DNA from: Acidaminobacter sp.
GTDB lineage: Bacteria; Bacillota_A; Clostridia; Peptostreptococcales; Acidaminobacteraceae
DNA length: 64,000 nt
Direction: 5' to 3'
Assembly (NCBI GenBank): GCA_009881125.1
Contig: WXFH01000017.1
Coordinates: 9,028-73,027 of the forward strand
This document shows, piece after piece, positions 34,414-42,872 of the stretch. Every line of letters starts with the position of its first letter. The stretch's first letter is position 1. The notes beneath the pieces were generated by a model. The model worked only from the letters and a program-made list of their open reading frames with translations. It ran no database searches and was not told where the DNA came from. Position numbers and translations under genes: made by a program.

Positions 34414-35916
34414 TTATTTTGTTGGTTTAGCAATGGTAATATTTGTTGAAGAAGGGGGCGAATAGGTATAGCCACTTAAGGTGACCGAACTAAGCTGAAA
34501 TACTATTGAACTAGTCTGTGCACTGATATTTCCAGAGTTTAAGGTACAATTTCCAGATCCATCTGTTGTTCCTGAAACGGTTAAACTTCCAAATGAGCCT
34601 GTTACGACGGCGCCTGAAAATGCTGGATCAACAGTGACAACTACTTGAGCATTCCAGAATTTTTTGTTGACGATTGAGGAACTTTTTTCAAGCGATGAAA
34701 CTGTTATTGATTTTGTATCCGGCGGTGGCGTTGAGGTACCAACAGCTTTTTTTGCGTCTACCAGTCCAAAGCCATACCATGGATCTCTTCCGATAACTCC
34801 AAGATCTTTGGCTGTATCATTTAGAAGAGTTCTAACTTGAGTATTTGTCATTGATGGATGAGCCGCCATTACAAGCGCCGCAACACCCGCGACATGCGGA
34901 GAAGCCATTGACGTACCATTATACGTCGCGTAAGCCCCTCTAAGGACAGTTGAGTAAATGCCATAACCCGGAGCAGACAATTCTACGGTATTACCTGTGC
35001 TTGAAAAATATGGTCTAATATTATCGCTATTTGTTGCCGCTACTGCGACTACGGAATTGTATTTAGCAGGATAGCCAACTGTGTCACCGGTACCAGCCAA
35101 ATCACCTTCGTTACCAGCTGCAGCTATGTGAAGAATTCCGGCATTATAGGCTGCAACAAATGCTTTTTCCATAGTATAACCGTAAATATCAGGATTAGCA
35201 GATGAACCATAACTGTTGTTAGTGATTCTGATGTCATCTGCGTTGTCAGGGTCGTTGTTATAAGCAATACACCAGTCAAGGGCTGCGATAATATTGCTGA
35301 AATCTCCACTGCCTTTTCTGTTTAAAACTTTTAAAGCGTATATTTTCGAGTTTGGAGCGACACCAACAATACCAGTTCCATCCAGCTCAGCCGCAATAGT
35401 GCCAGATACGTGAGTCCCGTGGCCGTTATCATCCATCGGATCATTATCTTTATTGACAAAATCGTAACCACCGGCATAATTTGCAGCCAAGTCAGGGTGA
35501 GAATAATCCATGCCAGTATCGATGACTGCAACAGCAACACCATTACCAGTAACATTTGAATCAATGTGTACGCTTTCCGCACCGACCTTTGAAATACCCC
35601 ATGGATAACTGTCAGCCAGTGCATGAACCTCCCCATCAAGTTCAATTAACTTAATCTTCGGATTCCTGGATAAACCCTCCAGAGCCGCCTGCGGCAACGT
35701 CGCCGCAATTGCCGGCACAATATTATATGTAAACTTGACTGATCCGCCGAAAGCCCTTATTAACGCCGCTTCTGCCGGACCGGGCTGCTCGTGGAAAGCT
35801 ATGATGACTTTGACCTTTTCTGTTCCAATACCTGCGGAAGCTGCACCTGAAAGCAGGGTAGAGACCAGCATAATCAGGATGAGCAACATAATGCTGAATC
35901 TTTTATTTCTTCGCAT
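34414..35916 (-). CDS. Secreted subtilisin-like protease, shorter paralogue
   Basis: This 500-residue protein has a signal peptide (about 1-28), a propeptide domain (VKVIIAFHEQPGPAEAALIR) and an S8 domain with D133 (AVIDTGMDYSHPDL), H166 (NGHGTHVSGT) and S336 (GTSMASPHVAG). A single beta-rich C-terminal domain of about 100 residues replaces the Ig repeats of its neighbour. The propeptide and catalytic parts of the two are clearly similar (LADSYPWGISKVGAESV against LADTYPWGITRIGADLV), so tandem duplication with tail exchange is likely. The 314-base gap upstream holds an AT-rich promoter region. Confidence 0.93.
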   Translation of the reverse strand: MRRNKRFSIMLLILIMLVSTLLSGAASAGIGTEKVKVIIAFHEQPGPAEAALIRAFGGSVKFTYNIVPAIAATLPQAALEGLSRNPKIKLIELDGEVHALADSYPWGISKVGAESVHIDSNVTGNGVAVAVIDTGMDYSHPDLAANYAGGYDFVNKDNDPMDDNGHGTHVSGTIAAELDGTGIVGVAPNSKIYALKVLNRKGSGDFSNIIAALDWCIAYNNDPDNADDIRITNNSYGSSANPDIYGYTMEKAFVAAYNAGILHIAAAGNEGDLAGTGDTVGYPAKYNSVVAVAATNSDNIRPYFSSTGNTVELSAPGYGIYSTVLRGAYATYNGTSMASPHVAGVAALVMAAHPSMTNTQVRTLLNDTAKDLGVIGRDPWYGFGLVDAKKAVGTSTPPPDTKSITVSSLEKSSSIVNKKFWNAQVVVTVDPAFSGAVVTGSFGSLTVSGTTDGSGNCTLNSGNISAQTSSIVFQLSSVTLSGYTYSPPSSTNITIAKPTK

Positions 35917-36173
35917 ACCAAACCCTCCTCATGAATGAGTTTTTTAATTGAATTGTTTATACCCTAAAATGTATAGTTAAAAAGCATCACAAGATTTATT
36001 AAGCTCATAGAGGCGCATAATTAAACAAAAAAAGAATAATTACATTTACATTTCTGCATCCTTTACTTACCTTCAGCAGAAAGTAAACTACATTGTATAC
36101 AACCTAATCCACTTTCTCCATGATGTACCCTGACAACCCCAACACCTCGTCAATCAAAATTTCCAGCCCCGCA

Positions 36174-36202
36174 CTATGACCAAGGCAGGCTTTTTGTTAT
36201 AA
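36174..36202 (+). promoter_or_regulatory. Probable promoter of the nucleotidyltransferase-ScpA gene
   Basis: TATGAC, a 17-base spacer and TATAAT (about 36197-36202) lie about 30 bases ahead of AAGGAGGGG and the GTG start. The -35 is weak. Confidence 0.5.
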
Positions 36203-36230
36203 TAATTGAGTTAAAGAAGGAGGGGTCCCG

Positions 36231-38336
36231 GTGACCGACCTAATCACTCAAACTCAATCGCTGCTGGCACTGCCGCTTGAAGAACTCATTGCGCACCTTG
36301 AAGAAAGAGTCAACGCGCTGAATCGCGCCCACGACGGCATTTTGACCCAGCTTCTGCTCGCAGCTGAAGATTATAAATCCGAAACTCCAAACGCCACCCT
36401 CAGAGTCTTCCTCGTCGGCGGCGCTGTCCGCGACTTGATCCTCGGCCGCGACGTCCGCGACCTGGACGTGGTCATAGAAGGCGAGATCACCAAACTAACC
36501 GACCGCCTCACTAACATTGACTGGCAGTACTACGACCGCTTCATGACCGCCTCAGGCATCCTGGACACAGGGGAGATCGATCTGATCACCGCCCGCAGCG
36601 AACGCTATGAAGCCCCCGGACAGCTCCCTACAGTCACGCCAGGAACCATTGAGGACGACCTGAAACGCCGGGACTTCACCGTCAACGCCATGGCCCTTGA
36701 GCTGGAACTTCTGGACTACGTGGCCTCTGAAACTTGCGACTTAAGCACCGCCCGCACGATCCTGATCCAGCTGCTGGATCCCCTAAAAGGCCTCGATGAC
36801 CTGAAAGCCAAAGACCTCAGAGTCCTTCACGACCAGAGCTTTTACGACGATCCCACCCGTCTGTACCGCGCGGTCCGCTACATGGCCCGAGTAGGTCTGA
36901 CCCCGGTGGACACAACAGAAAAACAAATGAAAGAAGCCATAGAAGCGGGTGTACTGAAAACCCTGACCAATGACCGCATTATGCGCGAGCTGTTCCTCAA
37001 CTTCAGTGACGGCCACTGCGAGGAGGCTGTTCGCTTGATGCTCGACCTAGGTCTCCTGATCACAACAGAGGACAACACCGCACCAACCTCTGAGGCCCTG
37101 ATCCAGGCCATAGCCTTTGCCCGGGTCGTCGAGCACGCCCCCGGTCTCTGCGGTGACGACAAGGCGAGTCACCTGTTCGGTTATTTTTCCCAAACCTCCC
37201 CGGACTTCGCCGAGCGCTTCCGTCAGTGCTCGCTGCCCCGCAAACTCAAAAATGCGGCCCGCGCACTTAACACCACGTCCCCAGACGCCCTGGCCCAGCA
37301 GCTGAACCTCCACGAGGTCCCGCCACTTAATACCCAACTCGCTTCGCCCCCCAAAAACCAATCAGATTCTGATGATCACCCAGCCCAATCCGAATCCCTA
37401 CCAATCACCTCCGCTTACTCCGTCAAGCTGGACGCCTTCGAAGGCCCCATGGACCTCCTGCTCCACCTGATCCAGGACAACGAAATCGATATCTACGATA
37501 TCCCTGTGGCCACCCTCTGCACCCAGTACCTCGACTACCTGATCCATATGGAAACGGCACGCGTCGACATTGCCGGCGAATTCCTGGTCATGGCCGCCAC
37601 GCTCCTTGAGATCAAGTCCATGATGCTGCTGCCGGACCGTGAAGCGGGCATTTTCGAAGCCTGGGATGTGGCCGAGGACCCGCGTACGGAGCTCGTCACC
37701 AAACTCGTCGAGTACAAGCGCTACAAGGAAGCCGCAAGGCTCCTCAGTGGCCTCGAGCTGCAGGACGGCGCTTATTTCACTCGTGAGGCCTCAGATCTCT
37801 CTGAAATCCTCCCTCAGAATCCGGAAACCCTCAACGAGCCTACCGAGATTGATCTTCTCACAGAAGCCCTAAAACGGGTGCTCACCAAACTGGATCGCAC
37901 CGATACCCACAGAGAGCATTTTTTCTCCACCCTGAACCGTGAGCCCTACGCTGTGGAGGACGCCATCAAGGCGCTGACGGCCCGCCTCAAGGAAGTGAAC
38001 GACATTTCCTTTGAAGCCCTGTTCGAGGGCGGCGCAACCCGCAACGTCGTTGTAACCACGTTTCTGGCCCTTCTTGAGCTTTTGAAGCTGAAGCGCGTTC
38101 GTGTGGTTCAGGACGAGATGTTCAGCGGCATCCTGATTCGGCGCAGGGAACCATCGGAAACTGAAGAGGAATTGATTCAGGAGTCCCTGCTGGAGCACTG
38201 GTATGAGACGTCTCAGTCCCAAGACACCAATGCCGCTGCCGATGGTTCCCAGGTCCAAAACCCTCAAAGCCGCGGCAATAACCACAACGAAAACCATAAC
38301 GAAGACCACTACGATGAAGAAGGGGAGACCGACTGA
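36231..38336 (+). CDS. Fusion: tRNA nucleotidyltransferase (CCA-adding type) - ScpA
   Basis: One uninterrupted 701-codon frame. Residues 1-360 are a class II nucleotidyltransferase: GGAVRD (63-68), catalytic DLD (77-79), RRDFTVNAMA (146-155) and DPTRLYRAVRY (207-217), as in CCA-adding enzyme/poly(A) polymerase. A polar linker follows (about 368-395, rich in Ser/Asp/Pro/Gln). From about 396 the protein is ScpA: YSVKLDAFEGPMDLLLHLIQ, IDIYDIPVATLCTQYLDYL, EFLVMAATLLEIKSMMLLP, ending with the winged-helix block VVTTFLALLELLKLKRVRV. No internal ribosome site or start is seen at the junction. GTG start after AAGGAGGGG. It overlaps scpB by one base. The C-tail has an AADGS copy of the GCCGATGGT element. 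Confidence 0.88.
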   Translation: MTDLITQTQSLLALPLEELIAHLEERVNALNRAHDGILTQLLLAAEDYKSETPNATLRVFLVGGAVRDLILGRDVRDLDVVIEGEITKLTDRLTNIDWQYYDRFMTASGILDTGEIDLITARSERYEAPGQLPTVTPGTIEDDLKRRDFTVNAMALELELLDYVASETCDLSTARTILIQLLDPLKGLDDLKAKDLRVLHDQSFYDDPTRLYRAVRYMARVGLTPVDTTEKQMKEAIEAGVLKTLTNDRIMRELFLNFSDGHCEEAVRLMLDLGLLITTEDNTAPTSEALIQAIAFARVVEHAPGLCGDDKASHLFGYFSQTSPDFAERFRQCSLPRKLKNAARALNTTSPDALAQQLNLHEVPPLNTQLASPPKNQSDSDDHPAQSESLPITSAYSVKLDAFEGPMDLLLHLIQDNEIDIYDIPVATLCTQYLDYLIHMETARVDIAGEFLVMAATLLEIKSMMLLPDREAGIFEAWDVAEDPRTELVTKLVEYKRYKEAARLLSGLELQDGAYFTREASDLSEILPQNPETLNEPTEIDLLTEALKRVLTKLDRTDTHREHFFSTLNREPYAVEDAIKALTARLKEVNDISFEALFEGGATRNVVVTTFLALLELLKLKRVRVVQDEMFSGILIRRREPSETEEELIQESLLEHWYETSQSQDTNAAADGSQVQNPQSRGNNHNENHNEDHYDEEGETD

Positions 38337-39004
38337 TGGAAGAACGTTCCTACCGAAGCGCCATAGAATCCATTCTGTTTGTCAGCGGCGAGCCCGTGGC
38401 AATCGACCGCCTGGCGGCAGCCCTGGACCTGCCCATGAGCTGGACCGTGGAACTGCTGGAAACCCTGCGCAAGGAATACGAGTCCGGGGAGCGGGGGATG
38501 CGCCTGCTGTTCATCCGCGACGCCGTTCAGATGGCCAGCGCACCGGAAAATGCAGACTTTATCGAGCGCGTCATGAAGACCACTAAATCCAGAGGCTTGT
38601 CCCCGGCGACGCTGGAGACACTCGCCATTATCGCCTACAAACAGCCTGTGACCCGGTCGGAGATCGATTACACCCGGGGCGTCAAGTCGGACAAGCCCCT
38701 GCAGATTTTGATCGAGCGCGGGCTTATTGAAGAAAAGGGCAGGCTGGAGAAGATTGGCCGACCGATGCTTTACGGCACGACGGACGAGTTTCTCAGAACT
38801 TTTGGTCTGAGGTCCCTGGAAGAGCTTCCGGATCTCACGACCTTTGACGGCGCCGAGCGTCTGATCAACCTGCTTGAGGCCCGTGAAGCGGATGAAACGG
38901 ATGTGACAGATGAAGCGGTGGCAGAATCGACTGCAGCTGAACCGAGCGCTTTGTCCGAAGAGGATGACGTTACCATCCCCTACGAAAGGGACGAAACACT
39001 ATGA
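38336..39004 (+). CDS. scpB: Segregation and condensation protein B
   Basis: This 222-residue two-winged-helix kleisin partner has SYRSAIESILFVSGEPVAID, a middle block LSPATLETLAIIAYKQPVTRSEID and RGLIEEKGRLEKIGRPMLYG. With ScpA and SMC it forms condensin for chromosome segregation. The start overlaps the fusion stop (TGATGG) and the end overlaps rluB by four bases, so all three are one transcript. The acidic tail (about 185-222) is longer than usual. Confidence 0.95.
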   Translation: MEERSYRSAIESILFVSGEPVAIDRLAAALDLPMSWTVELLETLRKEYESGERGMRLLFIRDAVQMASAPENADFIERVMKTTKSRGLSPATLETLAIIAYKQPVTRSEIDYTRGVKSDKPLQILIERGLIEEKGRLEKIGRPMLYGTTDEFLRTFGLRSLEELPDLTTFDGAERLINLLEAREADETDVTDEAVAESTAAEPSALSEEDDVTIPYERDETL

Positions 39005-39726
39005 CCACTGCAACCGATTCGAAGACAATGATGCGGCTTCAGAAATATATGGCCCACTGCGGCGTCGCCTCCCGCAGAAGTGCGGAGGGGATGATCCTCG
39101 ACGGCAGGGTCAAGGTCAACGGTGAGGTTGTCCGCGAGCTTGGCACCTCCATTTCACCCGAGAGTGACCGGGTTGAAGTCGACGGCACCCTGATCCAGAC
39201 AGCCGCCGATCACGTCTACATGATGCTCAACAAGCCCACGGGCTACATCACCTCCGTCAAGGACAACTTTGGCCGGCCCACCGCACTGGATCTGGTCCGG
39301 ATTGACCGCCGGGTTTATCCCGTTGGCCGACTGGACTATGACTCCGAAGGCCTGATCCTCTTAACCGATGACGGCGCCCTAACCCACCTCCTGACCCACC
39401 CGAGCCATGAATTCGAAAAGCGCTACTACGTTGAGACTGATCGCTTACTGACGGATACCGAGCTTGCAAAGCTGCGTGACGGCGTTGATATTGGCGACTA
39501 CGTCACTCAGCCGGCTTTCGTCGAAAGACAGAAGGGCAAAGGGCTGATTGTGGGGATCCGCGAAGGAAAGAACCGTCAGATCCGCAGAATGGTCGAAGCG
39601 CTCAGTGCCAATGTCAAACGCCTTCGCCGCCTGTCCATAGGTCCGCTGGAACTCGGAGATTTAAAGTCCGGAGCCTGGCGCCACCTGACCCCGGAAGAAG
39701 TAGCAGCGTTGAAAGCTCTTCAATAA
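39001..39726 (+). CDS. rluB: RluB-type 23S rRNA pseudouridine synthase
   Basis: This 241-residue protein has an N-terminal S4 domain (MRLQKYMAHCGVASRRSAEG) and a catalytic domain with GRLDYDSEGLILLTDDG (D112 the likely nucleophile), KRYYVE and IREGKNRQIRRMVEAL. It follows scpB as in most Firmicutes. Confidence 0.95.
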   Translation: MTTATDSKTMMRLQKYMAHCGVASRRSAEGMILDGRVKVNGEVVRELGTSISPESDRVEVDGTLIQTAADHVYMMLNKPTGYITSVKDNFGRPTALDLVRIDRRVYPVGRLDYDSEGLILLTDDGALTHLLTHPSHEFEKRYYVETDRLLTDTELAKLRDGVDIGDYVTQPAFVERQKGKGLIVGIREGKNRQIRRMVEALSANVKRLRRLSIGPLELGDLKSGAWRHLTPEEVAALKALQ

Positions 39727-39737
39727 CGACATTTATT

Positions 39738-39907
39738 GAGAAACATTCTCGCAAGCTCTGGCACCGAAACGATTTCGGTGTCAGACACTCACTTCAACTC
39801 AGTGTCAGACACTCACTTCAACTCAGTGTCAGACACTCACTTCAACTCAGTGTCAGACACTCACTTCAACTCAGTGTCAGACACTCACTTCAAACTGGCG
39901 CCTGTCA
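39738..39907. repeat. 24-nt array, five near-identical units, with CTCTGGCACCG head
   Basis: The head GAGAAACATTCTCGCAAGC then TCTGGCACCG precedes five units of TCAGTGTCAGACACTCACTT(CAAC), with a divergent last unit ending GGCGCCTGTCAC. Each unit is 24 bases, so an open frame reading Ser-Val-Ser-Asp-Thr-His-Phe-Asn runs through. The units are nearly identical, suggesting recent expansion. It lies between rluB and the GNAT gene. Confidence 0.95.
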
Positions 39908-39959
39908 CCTACCATCAAAACCGTTCGAAAATTTCAAAACACAAAGGAGCCTGACTATC

Positions 39960-40400
39960 ATGATGCTTTTAAAAACCGCTGAAAAAGAAGATTTCGCAGA
40001 TCTTCAGAAATTCATAGAGGAAGAGGGGATCACCGTCCCTGCGAATTTCCCTCAAAACCTCGAAGTTGTCGTCGCACGGGAAAAGGAAAAGGTCCTCGGC
40101 TTTGTCACCGCGGAGCTCGTCATTCTGGATCCCACCATCCGCCACCTCTATATGACGCCTGCCCTCAGAAACAAAAAGTTTGCCGATGGTCTCCTGAGAG
40201 CCATTATGTTCTACATGCTCAACCGCGGCTTCGGCTGGGTTTATGCTGACAACAATACCGAAATCTCGGGCTACCTGACCCGCTTTGGCTTTGAAGCAGA
40301 TCCGGAGGTTAAGGACCGCCTCGCCCTCGAAATCGACCCGTTCTTCGACAGAGGCTGCCAAGGCTGCAACAGCGCTAAAAAAGCCCCTGTCCAGCTATAA
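39960..40400 (+). CDS. GNAT-type N-acetyltransferase with C-terminal CxxC
   Basis: This 146-residue protein has a GNAT core (VLGFVTAELVILDPTIRHLY, then the acetyl-CoA loop RNKKFADGLLRAIMFYML, then ISGYLTRFGF). The C-terminus adds RGCQGCNSAKK (C133 and C136), which could bind a metal or form a disulphide. AAAGGAGCC precedes the ATG; the next in-frame ATG at 39963 is equally possible. Substrate unknown. It is followed closely by surE. Confidence 0.75.
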   Translation: MMLLKTAEKEDFADLQKFIEEEGITVPANFPQNLEVVVAREKEKVLGFVTAELVILDPTIRHLYMTPALRNKKFADGLLRAIMFYMLNRGFGWVYADNNTEISGYLTRFGFEADPEVKDRLALEIDPFFDRGCQGCNSAKKAPVQL

Positions 40401-40446
40401 CAACATAAACAGAAACAGTCACATCTCGAAAGGCAGTGATCCCTCT

Positions 40447-41202
40447 ATGAACATCTTCATCAGCAACGACGACGGCATCCAGGCCGCGGGTTTGAAAGCC
40501 CTCGCCGAAGCCCTCATACCCCATCACCAAGTCTATATCGCTGCGCCGGAGTATCAGCAGAGCGCCAAAAGTCACGCGCTGACCATGCACGACATCGTCC
40601 ATGCCCGCCGGACCCACCTCTATCCGGGAAGCGCAGCAGAGTGGGCCATCAACGGCACCCCGGCGGACTGCGTCAAAATTGGCCTCGCCAAATTTGAAGA
40701 GATCAAGTTCGACCTGGTCCTCTCCGGCATCAACAACGGCCCTAACCTGGGCATCGACGTCATTTATTCCGGCACGGTCGCTGCCGCGCTGGAAGGCAGC
40801 TTCCACGGCATCCCGAGTTTCGCCATTTCCCATTATTCCGGCGCAGAATCCGGTTTTCGTAAAGCCGCCGAATTTATCCGCGACAACCTCGAAACCTTGC
40901 TGTCCGCCTTCAAATGGGACTATAACGCCGTCAACATCAACTTCCCGCCGGCAGATGATTACGAAGGCATTTCCTACTGCAAGCTCGGTAAAATGGTCTA
41001 CGAAAATTCCGTCCAGCGCCGCACCAGCCCCCGAGGCGGGGAGTACTACTGGATCGCCGGCGACCTCCTGATCCCGCCGGATCAGATCGACACGGACGTC
41101 TACGCCATTTCCCGGAACCGGGTGAGCCTCACGCCTATCCGCTTCAATTTCAACGACTTCCACGAGCCGTTGATAGACAGCGATCAATTTAAACTGGATT
41201 AG
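40447..41202 (+). CDS. surE: 5'-nucleotidase SurE
   Basis: This 251-residue protein starts at the ATG at 40447. The family N-terminus MNIFISNDDGIQAAG supplies metal ligands D8 and D9. SAKSHALTMHD, GTPADCVKIGL and SGINNGPNLGIDVIYSGTVA are also present. It removes phosphate from nucleoside monophosphates. A longer frame reading back to 40285 overlaps the GNAT gene in another frame and is not credible. Confidence 0.95.
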   Translation: MNIFISNDDGIQAAGLKALAEALIPHHQVYIAAPEYQQSAKSHALTMHDIVHARRTHLYPGSAAEWAINGTPADCVKIGLAKFEEIKFDLVLSGINNGPNLGIDVIYSGTVAAALEGSFHGIPSFAISHYSGAESGFRKAAEFIRDNLETLLSAFKWDYNAVNINFPPADDYEGISYCKLGKMVYENSVQRRTSPRGGEYYWIAGDLLIPPDQIDTDVYAISRNRVSLTPIRFNFNDFHEPLIDSDQFKLD

Positions 41203-41216
41203 GCTAAATAATGAAT

Positions 41217-41268
41217 AAAAACGCGTTCAATTGTTTGTTAATGAATAGACAAACTGACGCGTTTTTTT
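41217..41268 (+). terminator. Terminator after surE
   Basis: AAAACGCGT and ACGCGTTTT form the outer stem, with TTGTTTGT/ACAAAC inside, then TTTTTTT. The remainder of the 325-base gap holds the repeat pair at 41279-41369 and a probable promoter just before 41520. Confidence 0.85.
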
Positions 41269-41278
41269 CCTTTTTGGG

Positions 41279-41369
41279 GCCGATGGTTTCCCGCCACCAC
41301 CAAACCACAGTGAGCATCCCGCCCGAACCCAGATTGGAGAAGGGGATAGAAGATGTGACCATCGGCAGA
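41279..41369. repeat. Separated arms of the GCCGATGGT element
   Basis: GCCGATGGT (41279-41287) and ACCATCGGCAGA (41358-41369) are inverted copies 70 bases apart, the second followed by ATCTCTTTTT. The filler includes TTCCCGCCACCACC, similar to TTCCCGCCACC beside the copy at 21490. It looks like the full-length version of the element whose short form makes the tight hairpins. Confidence 0.7.
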
Positions 41370-41527
41370 ATCTCTTTTTGTATACCAAAATACACACGCA
41401 CAATTATACTTTATGCACGTCAACTTGCGATTTTGTGAAAGATTTCATAATAAGATGAAATCTATCTTGCAAAATTGTGACTATGTGTTATCATTGAAAT
41501 GTAGTTATTCTTAAGGAGGTCGTTGAC

Positions 41528-41743
41528 TTGAGCAAGAGTAAAGAGCAACTGGAAATCAAGATCAACAAAAATTGGTGTAAAGGTTGCGGCATCTGTATCG
41601 CGTTCTGCCCTAAAAAAGTCCTCGGATTCGACGATAATGGCAAAGTGAACATGAATGATCGTGAGAACTGCATCAAGTGCGGTCAGTGTGAACTGCGCTG
41701 CCCGGATTTCGCCATTTTTTTGGGAGGTATAGACAATGAGTAA
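41528..41743 (+). CDS. korD: 2-oxoacid:ferredoxin oxidoreductase, ferredoxin (delta) subunit
   Basis: This 71-residue protein uses a TTG start after TAAGGAGG. Two 4Fe-4S motifs are present: CKGCGICIAFCP and CIKCGQCELRCP. It is the electron-carrying subunit of a four-subunit oxidoreductase. The gene overlaps the alpha subunit by eight bases, and operon order D-A-B-C is the clostridial Kor/Vor pattern. Confidence 0.9.
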   Translation: MSKSKEQLEIKINKNWCKGCGICIAFCPKKVLGFDDNGKVNMNDRENCIKCGQCELRCPDFAIFLGGIDNE

Positions 41744-42872
41744 ACGCATCGTCAAACTCATGCAGGGCAATGAAGCTTGCGTCGCTGGCGCACTCGCTGC
41801 CGGCATGAAGTTCTTCGCCGGCTATCCAATCACACCGTCCACAGAAATTGCTGAGGGCTCAGCGGAAAAGCTCCCTGAAGTCGGCGGTAAATTCATCCAA
41901 ATGGAAGATGAGATTGCAGGTATTGCTGCAGCGATCGGCGGAAGCATCGCCGGCTTCAAATCCATGACGGCTACAAGTGGTCCCGGTTTCTCACTGAAGC
42001 AGGAAAACATTGGCTACGCGGCGCTTGCTGAGATTCCGCTCGTCATCGTCAACGTCATGCGCGGCGGCCCGTCTACAGGTCTTCCTACGTCACCTGGTCA
42101 GGGCGACGTCATGCAGGCTATGTGGGGTACTCACGGCGACCATCCGGTCATCGCCATTTCACCGCAGTCCGTCACTGAAATGTACTACGAAACAGTTCGC
42201 GCCTTTAATCTTGCTGAAAAATATAGAACACCTGTCATCCTCATGCCGGACGAAGTCGTCGGTCACATGCGCGAGCGCATCGAGATCCCGAACGCGGACG
42301 AGCTTGAGATCTTTGACCGCTTAAAGCCGGTTGAAGGTGAAGATTACATTCCTTACGGCGTTCGCGAAGGCGACCTCGTGCCTCGTATGGCTGGCTTCGG
42401 TGAAGGCTACCGTTACCACATCACCGGCCTCTTCCACGACGACATGGGCTTCCCAACGAACAGCACCGTCAAGGCTGGCGTTAAAATCAACCGCCTCATG
42501 GCTAAAATCACGGACAACCTCGAGGACCTGATCTCTTATGACGAGTACCTCATGGACGACGCTGAAATCATGATCGTGGCTTACGGTTCTACAGCGAGAA
42601 CTGCAAAAAATGCCATCAACAAGCTTCGCGCTGAAGGCATCAAAGTCGGCATGCTGCGACCTATCACCATCTGGCCGTATCCGGTAGAGGCGACCCTCGC
42701 CCGCGCCAAGCAAGTCAATAAAGTTCTCGTCGTTGAGCACAACCTTGGCCAGCTGATGCTGGAAGTCGAGCGCGTCGTCAAATCGGAAGCTGAGCTTCAC
42801 TTCCTCGGACGTGCTGATGGCGATGTCTTTGTACCTGCAGATATCGTGAAAAAAGTCAAGGAGGTTTTATAA
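41736..42872 (+). CDS. korA: 2-oxoacid:ferredoxin oxidoreductase alpha subunit
   Basis: This 378-residue protein has the pyrophosphate and CoA-related domains of the POR/KOR alpha family: GNEACVAGALAAGMKFFAGY, PSTEIAE, QMEDEIAGIAAAIG, TATSGPGFSLKQENIGYA, NVMRGGPSTGLPTSPGQGD. With the beta subunit it oxidatively decarboxylates a 2-oxoacid to acyl-CoA, reducing ferredoxin. Substrate (2-oxoglutarate or a branched-chain/other 2-oxoacid) cannot be read from the sequence; 2-oxoglutarate is the usual annotation for this subunit layout. Confidence 0.92.
   Translation: MSKRIVKLMQGNEACVAGALAAGMKFFAGYPITPSTEIAEGSAEKLPEVGGKFIQMEDEIAGIAAAIGGSIAGFKSMTATSGPGFSLKQENIGYAALAEIPLVIVNVMRGGPSTGLPTSPGQGDVMQAMWGTHGDHPVIAISPQSVTEMYYETVRAFNLAEKYRTPVILMPDEVVGHMRERIEIPNADELEIFDRLKPVEGEDYIPYGVREGDLVPRMAGFGEGYRYHITGLFHDDMGFPTNSTVKAGVKINRLMAKITDNLEDLISYDEYLMDDAEIMIVAYGSTARTAKNAINKLRAEGIKVGMLRPITIWPYPVEATLARAKQVNKVLVVEHNLGQLMLEVERVVKSEAELHFLGRADGDVFVPADIVKKVKEVL

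Noticed and set aside
39738..39907. CRISPR array
   Set aside because: The 24-nt units are contiguous with no spacers, and no cas genes are in the window.
39736..39954. A 72-codon open frame with five SVSDTHFN repeats
   Set aside because: It has no ribosome site, sits between rluB and the GNAT gene, and is fully explained by the 24-nt DNA repeat, whose period keeps frames open.
40181..40190. GCCGATGGT element inserted in the GNAT gene
   Set aside because: ADG lies within the acetyl-CoA loop of the fold, so an insertion is unlikely; the match may be chance or conversion.
40285..40446. Longer N-terminus for SurE
   Set aside because: It overlaps the GNAT gene in another frame and precedes the invariant MNIFISNDDG start.
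41211..41438. 75-codon frame after surE
   Set aside because: It reads through the surE terminator and a repeat element, without a ribosome site or recognisable domain.
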